From Symsagittifera roscoffensis (lineage: Eukaryota; Xenacoelomorpha; Acoela; Convolutidae): DNA of 64,000 nt. The notes beneath the pieces were generated by a model. It saw only the letters and a program-made list of their open reading frames with translations, did not search any database and was not told the origin of the DNA. Where the stretch lies: the NCBI RefSeq assembly GCF_963678635.1, contig NW_026971073.1, forward strand, positions 226,001-290,000, written 5' to 3'. Below, in pieces: positions 22,652 to 36,104 of this stretch. A program made the position numbers and the translations under genes. How positions within the stretch are numbered: position 1 is the first letter of the stretch; the number at the start of each line of letters is the position of its first letter.

Positions 22652-24487
22652 GCCACAAAACACGTGAAACATTTGTGAAAAAATAATTGACTGGGGGGGG
22701 GGGGGAAGTGGAGAAGTACTCAACCTAGATAAAAACAATATTCTCGAACATTTCAGACAACATGAGTAAGGTTTGGTACCCCGCTGGAAATCTTGTGAAT
22801 GCCGGAATTCTTGTCATGGTCAGTTAAATTTTCTCATAAAACATCGTAACATCAAACGTCTAGCCACAAAACACGTGAAACACTTGGGAAACCTAGATAA
22901 AAACAAAATTCTCGAACACTTCAGACAACATGAGTAAGGTTTGGTACCCCGCTGGAACTCTTGTGAATGCCGGAAATCTTGTCATGGTCAGTTAAATTTT
23001 CTGATAAAACATCGTAACATCAAGCGTCTAGCCACAAAACACGTGAAACACTTGTGAAACCTAGATAAAAACAAAATTCTCGAACACTTCAGACAACATG
23101 AGTAAGGTTTGGTACCCCGCTGGAACTCTTGTGAATGCCGGAAATCTTGTCATGGTCAGTTAAATTTTCTCATAAAACATCGTAACATCAAGCGTCTAGC
23201 CACAAAACACGTGAAACACTTGTGAAACCTAGATAAAAACAAAATTCTCGAACACTTCAGACAACATGAGTAAGGTTTGGTACCCCGCTGGAACTCTTGT
23301 GAATGCCGGAAATCTTGTCATGGTCAGTTAAATTTTCTGATAAAACATCGTAACATCAAGCGTCTAGCCACAAAACACTTGAAACATTTGTGAAAAAATA
23401 ATTGACTGGGGGGGGAGTTGAGAAGTTCTCAACCTAGATAAAAACAATTTTCTCGAACATTTCAGACAACATGAGTAAGGTTTGGTACCCCGCTGGAATT
23501 CTTGTGAATGCCAGAAATCTTGTCATGGTCAGTTAAATTTTCCAATAAAACATCGTAATATCAAGCGTCTAGCCACAAAACACGTGAAACATTTGTGAAA
23601 AAATAATTGACTGGGGGGGGGGAAGTGGAGAAGTACTCAACCTAGATAAAAACAATATTCTCGAACATTTCAGACAACATGAGTAAGGTTTGGTACCCCG
23701 CTGGAAATCTTGTGAATGCCGGAATTCTTGTCATGGTCAGTTAAATTTTCTCATAAAACATCGTAACATCAAACGTCTAGCCACAAAACACGTGAAACAC
23801 TTGGGAAACCTAGATAAAAACAAAATTCTCGAACACTTCAGACAACATGAGTAAGGTTTGGTACCCCGCTGGAACTCTTGTGAATGCCGGAAATCTTGTC
23901 ATGGTCAGTTAAATTTTCTGATAAAACATCGTAACATCAAGCGTCTAGCCACAAAACACGTGAAACACTTGTGAAACCTAGATAAAAACAAAATTCTCGA
24001 ACACTTCAGACAACATGAGTAAGGTTTGGTACCCCGCTGGAACTCTTGTGAATGCCGGAAATCTTGTCATGGTCAGTTAAATTTTCTCATAAAACATCGT
24101 AACATCAAGCGTCTAGCCACAAAACACGTGAAACACTTGTGAAACCTAGATAAAAACAAAATTCTCGAACACTTCAGACAACATGAGTAAGGTTTGGTAC
24201 CCCGCTGGAACTCTTGTGAATGCCGGAAATCTTGTCATGGTCAGTTAAATTTTCTGATAAAACATCGTAACATCAAGCGTCTAGCCACAAAACACTTGAA
24301 ACATTTGTGAAAAAATAATTGACTGGGGGGGGGAGTTGAGAAGTTCTCAACCTAGATAAAAACAATTTTCTCGAACATTTCAGACAACATGAGTAAGGTT
24401 TGGTACCCCGCTGGAATTCTTGTGAATGCCAGAAATCTTGTCATGGTCAGTTAAATTTTCCAATAAAACATCGTAATATCAAGCGTC
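22651..24487 (+). repeat. Two tandem copies of a ~918 bp higher-order satellite block
   Basis: 22651-23570 and 23571-24487 share the same series of monomers, including three 168 bp short monomers lacking the GGAGGGG region and the private variant GAAGTACTCAACC. The G-tract differs (13 versus 10 G). Confidence 0.88.
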
Positions 24488-24999
24488 TAGCCACAAAACA
24501 GGTGAAAAACTTGTGAAAAAAGTAACTGTAGGGGAAAAGTGGAAAAGTTCCCAACCTAGACAAAACAATTTTCTCGTTTGTATACCGCTGGAAATCTTGT
24601 GAATGACGGAAATCTTGTCATGGTCAATTAAAATTTCCGATAAAGCTCCGTAACGCCAAGCGTCTAGCCACAAAACAGGTGAAACACTTGTGAAAAAAAT
24701 GACTGTTTGGAAAAGTGGAAAAGTTCTCAATTTAGACTAAACAATTTTCTCGTTTGTATACCGCTGGAAATCTTGTGAATGTCAGAAATCTTGTCATGAT
24801 CAGTTAATTTTTCCGATAAAACACCGTAACGCCAAGCGTCTAGCCACAAAACACGTGAAACATTTGTGAAAAAATAATTGACTGGGGGGGGGGGGGAAGT
24901 GGAGAAGTTCTCAACCTAGATAAAAACAATATTCTCGAACATTTCAGACAACATGAGTAAGGTTTGGTACCCCGCTGGAAATCTTGTGAATGCCGGAAA

Positions 25000-27900
25000 T
25001 CTTGTCATGGTCAGTTAAATTTTCTCATAAAACATCGTAACATCAAGCGTCTAGCCACAAAACACGTGAAACACTTGTGAAACCTAGATAAAAACAAAAT
25101 TCTCGAACGCTTCAGACAACATGAGTAAGGTTTGGTACCCCGCTGGAACTCTTGTGAATGCCGGAAATCTTGTCATGGTCAGTTAAATTTTCTGATAAAA
25201 CATCGTAACATCAAGCGTCTAGCCACAAAACACTTGAAACTCTTGTGAAAAAAAAATTGACTGGAGGGGAAAAGTGGTGAAGTTCTCAACCTAGACAAAA
25301 CAAAATTCTCGAACATTTCAGACAACATGAGTAAGGTTTTGTACCCCGCTGGAAATCTTCTGAATGCCGGAAATCTTGTCATGGTCAGTTAAATTTTCTG
25401 ATAAAACATCGTAACATCAAGCTTCTAGCCACAAAACACGTGAAACACTTGTGAAAAAAAAATTGACTGGAGGGGAAAAGTGGTGAAGTTCTCAACCTAA
25501 ACAAAACAAATTTCTCTAACATTTCAGACAACATGAGTAAGGTTTTGTACCCCGCTGGAGATTTTGTGAATGCCGGAAATCTTGTCATGGTCAGTTAAAT
25601 TTCCCGATAAATCATCGTAACATCAAGCGTCTAGCCACAAAACAGGTAAAACACATGTGAAAAAAATGACTGTAGGGGAAAAGTGGAAAAGTTCTCAATT
25701 TAGACTAAACAATTTTCTCATTTGTATACCGCTGGAAATCTTGTGAATGTCAGAAATCTTGTCATGATCAGTTAATTTTTCCGATAAATTACCGTAACGC
25801 CAAGCGTCTAGCCACAAAACACGTGAAACATTTGTGAAAAAATAATTGACTGGGGGGGGGGGGAAGTGGAGAAGTTCTCAACCTAGATAAAAACAATATT
25901 CTCGAACATTTCAGACAACATGAGTAAGGTTTGGTACCCCGCTGGAAATCTTGTGAATGCCGGAAATCTTGTCATGGTCAGTTAAATTTTCCCATAAAAC
26001 ATCGTAACATCAAGCGTCTAGCCACAAAACACGTGAAACACTTGTGAAACCTAGATAAAAACAAAATTCTCGAACGCTTCAGACAACATGAGTAAGGTTT
26101 GGTACCCCGCTGGAATTCTTGTGAATGCCGGAAATCTTGTCATGGTCAGTTAAATTTTCTGATAAAACATCGTAACATCAAGCGTCTAGCCACAAAACAC
26201 GTGAAACACTTGTGAAACCTAGATAAAAACAAAATTCTCGAACGCTTCAGACAACATGAGTAAGGTTTGGTACCCCGCTGGAACTCTTGTGAATGCCGGA
26301 AATCTTGTCATGGTCAGTTAAATTTTCTGATAAAACATCGTAACATCAAGCGTCTAGCCACAAAACACTTGAAACTCTTGTGAAAAAAAAATTGACTGGA
26401 GGGGAAAAGTGGAAAAATTCTCAATCTAGACAAAACAAAATTCTCGAACATTTCAGACAACATGAGTAAGTTTTGGTACCCCGCTGTAAATCTTGTGAAT
26501 GCCGGAAATCTTGTCATGGTCAGTTAAATTTCCCGATAAATCATCGTAACATCAAGCGTCTAGCCACAAAACAGGTAAAACACATGTGAAAAAAATGACT
26601 GTAGGGGAAAAGTGGAAAAGTTCTCAATTTAGACTAAACAATTTTCTCATTTGTATACCGCTGGAAATCTTGTGAATGTCAGAAATCTTGTCATGATCAG
26701 TTAATTTTTCCGATAAAACACCGTAACGCCAAGCGTCTAGCCACAAAACACGTGAAACATTTGTGAAAAAATAATTGACTGGGGGGGGGAAGTGGAGAAG
26801 TTCTCAACCTAGATAAAAACAATATTCTCGAACATTTCAGACAACATGAGTAAGGTTTGGTACCCCGCTGGAAATCTTGTGAATGCCGGAAATCTTGTCA
26901 TGGTCAGTTAAATTTTCTCATAAAACATCGTAACATCAAGCGTCTAGCCACAAAACACGTGAAACACTTGTGAAACCTAGATAAAAACAAAATTCTCGAA
27001 CGCTTCAGACAACATGAGTAAGGTTTGGTACCCCGCTGGAACTCTTGTGAATGCCGGAAATCTTGTCATGGTCAGTTAAATTTTCTGATAAAACATCGTA
27101 ACATCAAGCGTCTAGCCACAAAACACTTGAAACTCTTGTGAAAAAAAAATTGACTGGAGGGGAAAAGTGGTGAAGTTCTCAACCTAGACAAAACAAAATT
27201 CTCGAACATTTCAGACAACATGAGTAAGGTTTTGTACCCCGCTGGAAATCTTCTGAATGCCGGAAATCTTGTCATGGTCAGTTAAATTTTCTGATAAAAC
27301 ATCGTAACATCAAGCTTCTAGCCACAAAACACGTGAAACACTTGTGAAAAAAAAATTGACTGGAGGGGAAAAGTGGTGAAGTTCTCAACCTAAACAAAAC
27401 AAATTTCTCTAACATTTCAGACAACATGAGTAAGGTTTTGTACCCCGCTGGAGATTTTGTGAATGCCGGAAATCTTGTCATGGTCAGTTAAATTTTCTGA
27501 TAAAACACCATTACGCCAAGCGTCTAGCCACAAAACAGGTGAAACACTTGTGAAAAAAATGACTGTAGGGGAAAAGTGGAAAAGATCTCAACCTAGATAA
27601 AAACAATATTCTCGAACATTTCAGACAACATGAGTAACGTTTGATACCCCGCTGGAAATCTTGTGAATGCCGGAAATCTTGTCATAGTCAATTGAATTTT
27701 CAGATAGAACATCGTAATACACAAAACACATGAAGCAACTGTGAAAAAAATTGACTAGGGGGGAAAAGTGGAAAAGCTCTCAACCTAGACAAAACAATAT
27801 TCTCGATTGTATACCACTGGAAATCTTGTGAATGCCGGAAATCTTGTCATCATCAGTTAAATTTTCCGATAAAACACCGTAACGCCAAGCGTCTAGCCAC

Positions 27901-28640
27901 AAAACACGTGAAACATTTGTGAAAAAATAATTGACTGGGGGGGTGGGGAAGTGGAGAAGTTCTCAACCTAGATAAAAACAATATTCTCGAACATTTCAGA
28001 CAACATGAGTAAGGTTTGGTACCCCGCTGGAAATCTTGTGAATGCCGGAAATCTTGTCATGGTCAGTTAAATTTTCTCATAAAACATCGTAACATCAAGC
28101 GTCTAGCCACAAAACACGTGAAACACTTGTGAAACCTAGATAAAAACAAAATTCTCGAACACTTCAGACAACATGAGTAAGGTTTGGTACCCCGCTGGAA
28201 CTCTTGTGAATGCCGGAAATCTTGTCATGGTCAGTTAAATTTTCTGATAAAACATCGTAACATCAAGCGTCTAGCCACAAAACACTTGAAACACTTGTGA
28301 AAAAAAAATTGACTGGAGGGGAAAAGTGGTGAAGTTCTCAACCTAGACAAAACAAAATTCTCGAACATTTCAGACAACATGAGTAAGGTTTTGTACCCCG
28401 CTGGAAGTCTTCTGAATGCCGGAAATCTTGTCATGGTCAGTTAAATTTTCTGATAAAACATCGTAACATCAAGCTTCTAGCCACAAAACACGTGAAACAC
28501 TTGTGAAAAAAAAATTGACTGGAGGGGAAAAGTGGTGAAGTTCTCAACCTAAACAAAACAAATTTCTCTAACATTTCAGACAACATGAGTAAGGTTTTGT
28601 ACCCCGCTGGAGATTTTGTGAATGCCGGAAATCTTGTCAT
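25000..28640 (+). repeat. Satellite higher-order block with 1893 bp and 1159 bp spacings
   Basis: The monomer pair around 25179-25588 recurs at 27072-27481 (offset 1893 bp) and, slightly changed, at 28231-28640 (offset 1159 bp). Intervening stretches carry the GAACGCTTCAGAC variant of the short monomer. Confidence 0.75.
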
Positions 28641-28651
28641 GGTCAGTTAAA

Positions 28652-31333
28652 TTTTCTGATAAAACACCATTACGCCAAGCGTCTAGCCACAAAACAGGTG
28701 AAACACTTGTGAAAAAATGACTGTAGGGGAAAAGTGGAAAAGATCTCAACCTAGATAAAAACAATATTCTCGAACATTTCAGACAACATGAGTAAGGTTT
28801 GATACCCCGCTGGAAATCTTGTGAATGCCGGAAATCTTGTCATAGTCAATTGAATTTTCAGATAGAACATCGTAATACACAAAACACATGAAGCAACTGT
28901 GAAAAAAATTGACTAGGGGGGAAAAGTGGAAAAGTTCTCAACCTAGACAAAACAATATTCTCGATTGTATACCACTGGAAATCTTGTGAATGCCGGAAAT
29001 CTTGTCATGATCAGTTAAATTTTCCGATAAAACACCGTAACGCCAAGCGTTTAGCCACAAAACACGTGAAACACTTGTGAAAAAAAAATTGACTAGGGGG
29101 GGGAGTGGAGAAGTTCTCAACCTAGATAAAAACAATATTCTCGAACACTTCAGACAACATGAGTAAGGTTTGGTACCCCGCTGGAAATCTTGTGAATGCC
29201 GGAAATCTTGTCATGGTCAGTTAATTTTTGTGATAAAACATCGTAACATCAAGCGTCTAGCCACAAAACAGGTGAAACACTTGTGAAAAAAATTACTGTA
29301 GGGGAAAAGTGGAAAAGATCTCAACCTAGATAAAAACAATATTCTCGAACATTTCAGACAACATGAGTAAGGTTTGATACCCCGCTGGAAATCTTGTGAA
29401 TGCCGGAAATCTTGTCATAGTCAATTGAATTTTCAGATAAAACATCGTAACACACAAAACACGTGAAACAACTGTGAAAAAAAATTGACTAGAGGGGAAA
29501 AGTGGAAAAGTTCTCAACCTAGACAAAACAATATTCTCGTTTGTATACCACTGGAAATCTTGTGAATGCCGGAAATCTTGTCATGATCAGTTAAATTTTC
29601 CGATAAAACACCGTAACGCCAAGCGTTTAGCCACAAAACACGTGAAACACTTGTGAAAAAAATTGACTGGAGGGGGGAGTGGAGAAGTTCTCAACCTAGA
29701 TAAAAACAATGTTCTCGAACACTTCAGACAACATGAGTAAGGTTTGGTACCCCGCAGGAACTCTTGTCATGGTGAGTTAAATTTTCCAATAAAACATCGT
29801 AACATTAAGCGTCTAGCCACAAAACAGGTGAAACAACTGTGAAAAAAAAATGACTAGAGGGGAAAAGTGGAAAAGTTCTCAACCTAGACAAAACAATATT
29901 CTCGTTTGTATACCACTGGAAATCTTGTGAATGCCGGAAATCTTGTCATGATCAGTTAAATTTTCCGATAAAACACCATTACGCCAAGCGTCTAGCCACA
30001 AAACACGTGAAACACTTGTGAAAAAAAATGACTGGAGGGGAAAAGTGGAGAAGATCTCAACCTAGATAAAAACAATATTCTCGAACATTTCAGGCAACAT
30101 GAGTAAGGTTTGGTACCCCGCTGGAAATCTTGTGAATGCCGGAAATCTTGTCATAGTCAATTGAATTTTCAGATAAAACATCGTAACACACAAAACACGT
30201 GAAACAACTGTGAAAAAAAAATTGACTAGAGGGGAAAAGTGAAAAAGTTCTCAACCTAGACAAAACAATATTCTCGTTTGTATACCACTGGAAATCTTGG
30301 GAATGCCGGAAATCTTGTCATGATCAGTTAACTTTTCCGATAAAACACCGTAACGCCAAGCGTTTAGCCACAAAACACGTGAAACACTTGTGAAAAAAAT
30401 TGACTGGGGGGGAGTGGAGAAGTTCTCAACCTAGATAAAAACAATATTCTCGAATACTTCAGACAATATGAGTAAGGTTTGGTACCCCGCTGGAAATCTT
30501 GTGAATGCCGGAAATCTTGTCATGGTCAGTTAAATTTTCCAATAAATTATCGTAAAATCAAGCGTCTAGCCACAAAACACGTGAAACACTTGTGACAAAA
30601 AATTGACTGGAGGGTAAAAGTGGAGAAATTCTCAACCTAGATAAAAACAAAATTCTCGAACACTTCAGACAACATGACTAAGGTTTGGTACCCCGCTGGA
30701 AATCTTGTGAAAGCCGGAAAACTTGTCATGGTCAGTTAAATTTTCTGATAAAACATCGTATCATCAAGTGTCTAGCCACAAAACACGTGAAACACTTGTG
30801 AAAAAATAATTGACTGGGGGGAAAAGTGGAGAAGTTCTCAATCTAGATAAAAACAATATTCTCAAACATTTCAGACAACATGAGTAAGGTTTGGTACCCC
30901 GCTGGAAATCTTGTGAATGCCGGAAATCTTGTCATGGACAGTTAAATTTTCCAATAAAACATCGTAATATCAAGCGTCTAGCCACAAAACAGGTGAAAAA
31001 CTTGTGAAAAAAAGACTGTAGGGGAAAACTTGAAAAGTTCCCAACCTAGACAAAACAATTTTCTCGTTTGTATACCGCTGGAAATCTTGTGAATGACGGA
31101 AAACTTGTCATGGTCAGTTAAATTTTCCGATAAAGCTCCGTAACGCCAAGCGTCTAGCCACAAAACAGGTAAAACACATGTGAAAAAAATGACTGTAGGG
31201 GAAAAGTGGAAAAGTTCTCAATTTAGACTAAACAATTTTCTCATTTGTATACCGCTGGAAATCTTGTGAATGTCAGAAATCTTGTCATGATGAGTTAATT
31301 TTTCCGATAAAACACCGTAACGCCAAGCGTCTA
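28652..31333 (+). repeat. Satellite segment duplicated from (or to) 18660-21345
   Basis: Counterpart of the segment about 9.99 kb to the left. Small differences in G-tracts and a few substitutions separate them. Confidence 0.8.
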
Positions 31334-34128
31334 GCCACAAAACACGTGAAACATTTGTGAAAAAATAATTGACTGGGGGGGGGGGGAAGTGGAGAAGTTC
31401 TCAACCTAGATAAAAACAATATTCTCGAACATTTCAGACAACATGAGTAAGGTTTGGTACCCCGCTGGAAATCTTGCGAATGCCAGAAATCTTGTCATGG
31501 TCAGTTAAATTTTCCAATAAAACATCGTAACGCCAAGCGTCTAGCCATATAACACGTGAAACACTTGTGAAAAAAGTAACTGTAGGGGAAAAGTGGAAAA
31601 GTTCTCAATCTAGACAAAACAATTTTCTCGTTTGGTACCCCGCTGGAAATCTTGTGAATGCCGGAAATCTTGTCATGGTCAGTTAAATTTTCCGATAAAA
31701 CACCGTAACGCCAAGCGTCTAGCCATATAACACGTGAAACACTTGTGAAAAAATATGACTGGAAGGGAAAAGTTGAGAAGTTCTCAACCTAGATAAAAAA
31801 CAATATTCTCGAACACTTCAGACAACATGAGTAAGGTTTGGTACCCCGCTGGAAATCTTGTGAATGCCGGAAATCTTGTCATGGTCAGTTAAATTTTCTG
31901 ATAAAACATCGTAACATCAAGCGTCTAGCCACAAAACAGGTGAAACACTTGTGAAAAAAATGACTGTAGGGGAAAAGTGGAAAAGTTCTCAATTCAGACA
32001 AAACAAAGATCTCGAACATTTCAGACAACATGAGTAAGGTTTTGTACCCCGCTGGAAATCTTGTGAATGCCGGAAATCTTGTCATGGTCAGTTAAATTTT
32101 CCAATAAAACATCGTAATATTAAGCGTTTAGCCACGAAACAGGTGAAAACTGTAGGGGAAAACTTGAAAAGTTCCCAACCTAGACAAAACATTTTTCTCG
32201 TTTGTATAGCGCTGGAAATCTTGTGAATGACGGAAATCTTGTCATGGTCAGTTAAAGTTTCCGATAAAGCACCGCAACGCCAAGCGTCAAGCCACAAAAG
32301 ACGTGAAACAATTGTGAAAAAAAAATTGACTGGAGGGGAAAAGTGATGAAGTTCTCAACCTAGATAAAAACAATATTCTCGAACACTTCAGACAACATGA
32401 GTAAGGTTTGGTACCCCGCTGGAAATCTTGTGAATGCCGGAAATCTTGTCATAGTCAGTTGAATTTTCAGATAAAACATCGTAACACAAAAAAAACGTGA
32501 AACAACTGTGAAAAAAAAATTGACTAGAGGGGAAATGTGGAAAAGTTCTCAACCTAGACAAAACAATACTCTCGTTTGTATACCAATGGAAATCTTGTGA
32601 ATGCCGGAAATCTTGTCATGATCAACTTAATTTTCCGATAAAACACCGTAACGCCAAGCGTTTAGCCACAAAACACGTGAAACACTTGTGCAAAAAAAAT
32701 TGACTGGGGGGGGGTGGAGAAGTTCTCAACCTAGATAAAAACAATATTCTCGAACAATTCAGACAACATGAGTAAGGTTTGGTACCCCGTTGGAAATCTT
32801 GTGAATGCCGGAAATCTTGTCATGGTCAGTTAAATTTTCTGATAAAACATCGTAACATCAAGCGTCTAGCCACAAAACAGGTGAAACACTTGTGAAAAAA
32901 ATTACTGTAGGGGAAAAGTGGAAAAATTCTCAAATTAGACAAAACAATTTTCTCGTTTGTATACCGCTGGAAACCTTGTGAATGCCAGAAATCTTGTCAT
33001 GATCAGTTAATTTTTCCGATAAAACACCGTAACGCCAAGCGTCTAGCCACAAAACACGTGAAACACTTGTGAAAAAATAATTGACTGGGGGGGGGGAGAA
33101 GTGGAGAAGTTCTCAACCCAGATAAAATTAATATTCTCGAACATTTCAAACAACATGAGTAAGGTTTGGTACCCCGCTGGAAATCTTGTGAATGCCGGAA
33201 ATCTTGTCATGGTCAGTTAAATTTTCCAATAAAACATCGTAATATCAAGCGTCTAGCCACAAAACAGGTGAAAAATTGTGAAAAAAAAGACTGTAGGGGA
33301 AAAGTTGAAAAGTTCCCAACCTAGACAAAACAATTTTCTCGTTTGTATACCGCTGGAAATCTTGTGAATGACGAAAATCTTGTCATGGTCAGTTAAATTT
33401 TCCGATAAAGCACCGTAACGCCAAGCGTCTAGCCACAAAACCCTTGAAACACTTGTGAAAAAAAATGACTGGGGGGAAAAGTGGAGAAGTTCTCAACCTA
33501 GATAAAAAACAATATTCTCGAACATTTCAGACAACATGAGTAAGGTTTGGTACCCCGCTGGAAATCTTGTGAAAGCCAGAAATCTTGTCATGGTCAGTTA
33601 TATTTTCCGATAAAACAACGTAACATCAAGCGTCTAGCCACAAAACAGGTGAAACACTTGTGACAAAAATGACTGTAGGGGAAAAGTGGAAAAGTTCTCA
33701 ACCTAGACAAAACACTTTTCTCGTTTGTATACCGCTGGAAATCTTGTGAATGCCCGAAATATTGTCATGGTCTGTTAAATTTTCCGATAAAACACCGTAA
33801 TGCCAAGCGTCTAGCCACAAAACACGTGAAACACTTGTGAAAAAATATGACTGGAGGGGAAAAGTTGAGAAGTTCTCAACCTAGATAAAAAAGAATATTC
33901 TCGAACACTTCAGACAACATGAGTAAGGTTTGGTAACCCGCTGGAAATCTTGTGAATGCCGGAAATCTTGTTATGGTCAGTTAAATTTCCCGATAAAACA
34001 TCGTAACATCAAGCGTCTAGCCACAAAACACGTGAAACACCTGTGAAAAAAAATTGACTAGAGGAGAAAGTGGAAAAGTTCTCAATCTAGACAAAACAAA
34101 ATTCTAGAACATTTCAGTCAACATGAGT

Positions 34129-34953
34129 CCTCAGTATTCTCATAGTCATTAATGACCATCACTGAGAGTTAGTTTCACCAAGATGCACTATTCTTAGAGG
34201 GTAACAAGTTGCCTAGCTACCCATCTTACGAATCCGAGCTTTTTAAAATCACCGGGTATGAACCCTTCCTAAAATTACATCATAGTATCCACAGTGCTAA
34301 AAGCATTGTGGCGGTTACCATTCATGGCAACTTCGGTAAAGCCCATTTTCCACAAATAGCTTTCACAACATCAGGGGATCTGTAGAACACAGTCCCCCAT
34401 TTCTGGTCTCCACTAACACAGAAAGTTGTACCAAAAGTCGACACTATCCGAGGACATGCGCGACAACAAATTGTACTTGATCTGGTGGCTTTCAAGGCCG
34501 GATCCAGCCAGGGGCAAGCGCAATACAAAAATGTCGAGTGACCTCCAAGGCTTGCGTTTGCCGAAGCAAGGCTCCCCAAGGTTCGCACTTACGTCTTTGA
34601 GCAGTGGGCAATGCGGCGTGTGACGTTTGCAGAAATGGCCTCGTTTGATGAACTGTCGGTGATATATTGGAAGCACGTGATCCAATACATCGCGCAGGCA
34701 ATAGGAAGTACAAATACCTGCCCGACAGCCCAAAAGCTCAGACCAAATCCCCAGGATACACCGGGGTAGATCCGATTACTGCGGACCCCACCGCAAAGGA
34801 CTACACCACTCGAGGAGGTGTCACACTAACGTATCCCAATCTAGACAAGTGGAAAATAGGAAAAGTTCTCAACCTAGACAAAACAAAATTCTCGAACATT
34901 TCAGTCAACATGAGTCCTCAGTATTTTCATAAGCATAAATGATCACTAACGTC
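34129..34953 (+). pseudogene. Non-satellite insert with coding-like remnants, copy 1 (unknown family)
   Basis: A GC-richer block unrelated to the satellite interrupts the array. One plus-strand frame reads as protein-like (aromatic residues, mixed charge, few low-complexity runs) over much of the block, and a further open stretch in another frame reaches its right end. It is broken by a small number of changes, and the copy in array 2 shares them, so it was dead before it was copied. I do not recognise the family; a captured host gene fragment or an old virus- or transposon-derived piece are possible. It is bordered by direct repeats: satellite end plus CCTCAGTATT at 34121 and again at 34908, 787 bp apart. 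Antisense open frames here (about 34322-34733) look like shadows. Confidence 0.6.
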
Positions 34954-36104
34954 TTTGTGAATGCCAGAAATCTTGTGAATGCCGGAAATCTTGTCATGGT
35001 CAGTTAAATTTTCCGATAAAACATCGTAACATCAAGCGTCTAGCCACAAAACACGTGAAACACCTGTGAAAAAAATTGACTAGAGGGGAAAAGTGGAAAA
35101 GTTCTCAATATAGACAAAACAAAATTCTCGAACATTTCAGTCAACATGAGTAACTTTTGGTACCCCGCTGGAAATCTTGTGAATGCCGGAAATCTTGTCA
35201 TGGTCAGTTAAATTTCCCGATAAAACATCGTAACATCAAGCGTCTAGCCATAAAACAGGTGAAACACTTGTGAAAAAATTGACTGCAGGGGAAAAGTGGA
35301 AAAGTTCTCAATTTAGACAAAACAATTTTCTCGTTTGTATACCGCTGGAAATCTTGTGAATGCCGGAAATTTTGTCATGATCAGTTAATTTTTCCGATAA
35401 AACACCGTAACGCCAAGCGTCTAGACACAAAACACGTGAAACACTTGTGAAAAAATAATTGACTGGGGGAAAAAGTGGAGAAGTTCTCAACCTAGATAAA
35501 AACAATATTCTCGAACATTTCAGACAACATGAGTAACGTTTGGTACCCCGCTGGAAATCTTGTGAATGCCGGAAATCTTGTCATGGTCAGTTAAATTTCC
35601 CGATAAAACATCGTAACATCAAGCGTCTAGCCATAAAACAGGTGAAACACTTGTGAAAAAATTGACTGCAGGGGAAAAAGTGGAAAAATTCTCAATTTAG
35701 ACAAAAGAATTTTCTCGTTTGTATACCGCTGGAAATCTTGTGAATGCCGGAAATCTTAACATGGCCAGATAAATTTTCCAATAAAACACCGTAATGCCAA
35801 GCATCTAGCCACAAAACACGTGAAACACTTGTGAAAAAAAAATTGACTGAGGGGAAAAGTGGAGAAGTTCTCAACCTAGATAAAAAACAATATTCTCGAA
35901 CATTTCAGACAACATGAGTAAGGCTTGGTACCCCGCAGGAAATCTTGTGAATGCCGGAAATCTTGTCGTGGTCAGTTAAATTTTCCGATAAAACATCGTA
36001 ACATTAAGCGTCTAGCCACAAAACAGGTGAAAAACTTGTCAAAAAAATGACTGTAGGGGAAAAGTTGAAAAAATCTCAACCTAGACAAAACAATTTTCTC
36101 GTTT

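Larger units (their letters stand above)
13280..34128 (+). repeat. Satellite array 1, left part (monomer ~206 bp and shorter variants)
   Basis: Head-to-tail tandem array, all copies in one orientation. A monomer runs ATGCCGGAAATCTTGTCATG .. CATCGTAACATCAAGCGTCT .. CACGTGAAACACTTGTG .. TTGACTGGAGGGGAAAAGTG .. TTCTCAACCTAGA .. CGAACATTTCAGACAACATG .. TTTGGTACCCCGCTGG, about 206 bp. Variants: ~180 bp, where a 26 bp deletion gives TTCTCGTTTGTATACC; ~190 bp, lacking TCAAGCGTCTAGCC; and 168 bp, lacking the GGAGGGG region. Canonical long monomers dominate 13280-16600; mixed types follow. Well over 100 monomers. The GGAAATCTTGT element occurs twice inside each monomer, suggesting the monomer itself grew by duplication. 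Confidence 0.97.

Noticed and set aside
34322-34733. Antisense open frames of 73-106 codons in the fossil insert
   Set aside because: The plus strand reads as more protein-like and the 106-codon antisense frame starts at TTG; these look like shadows, repeated in copy 2.
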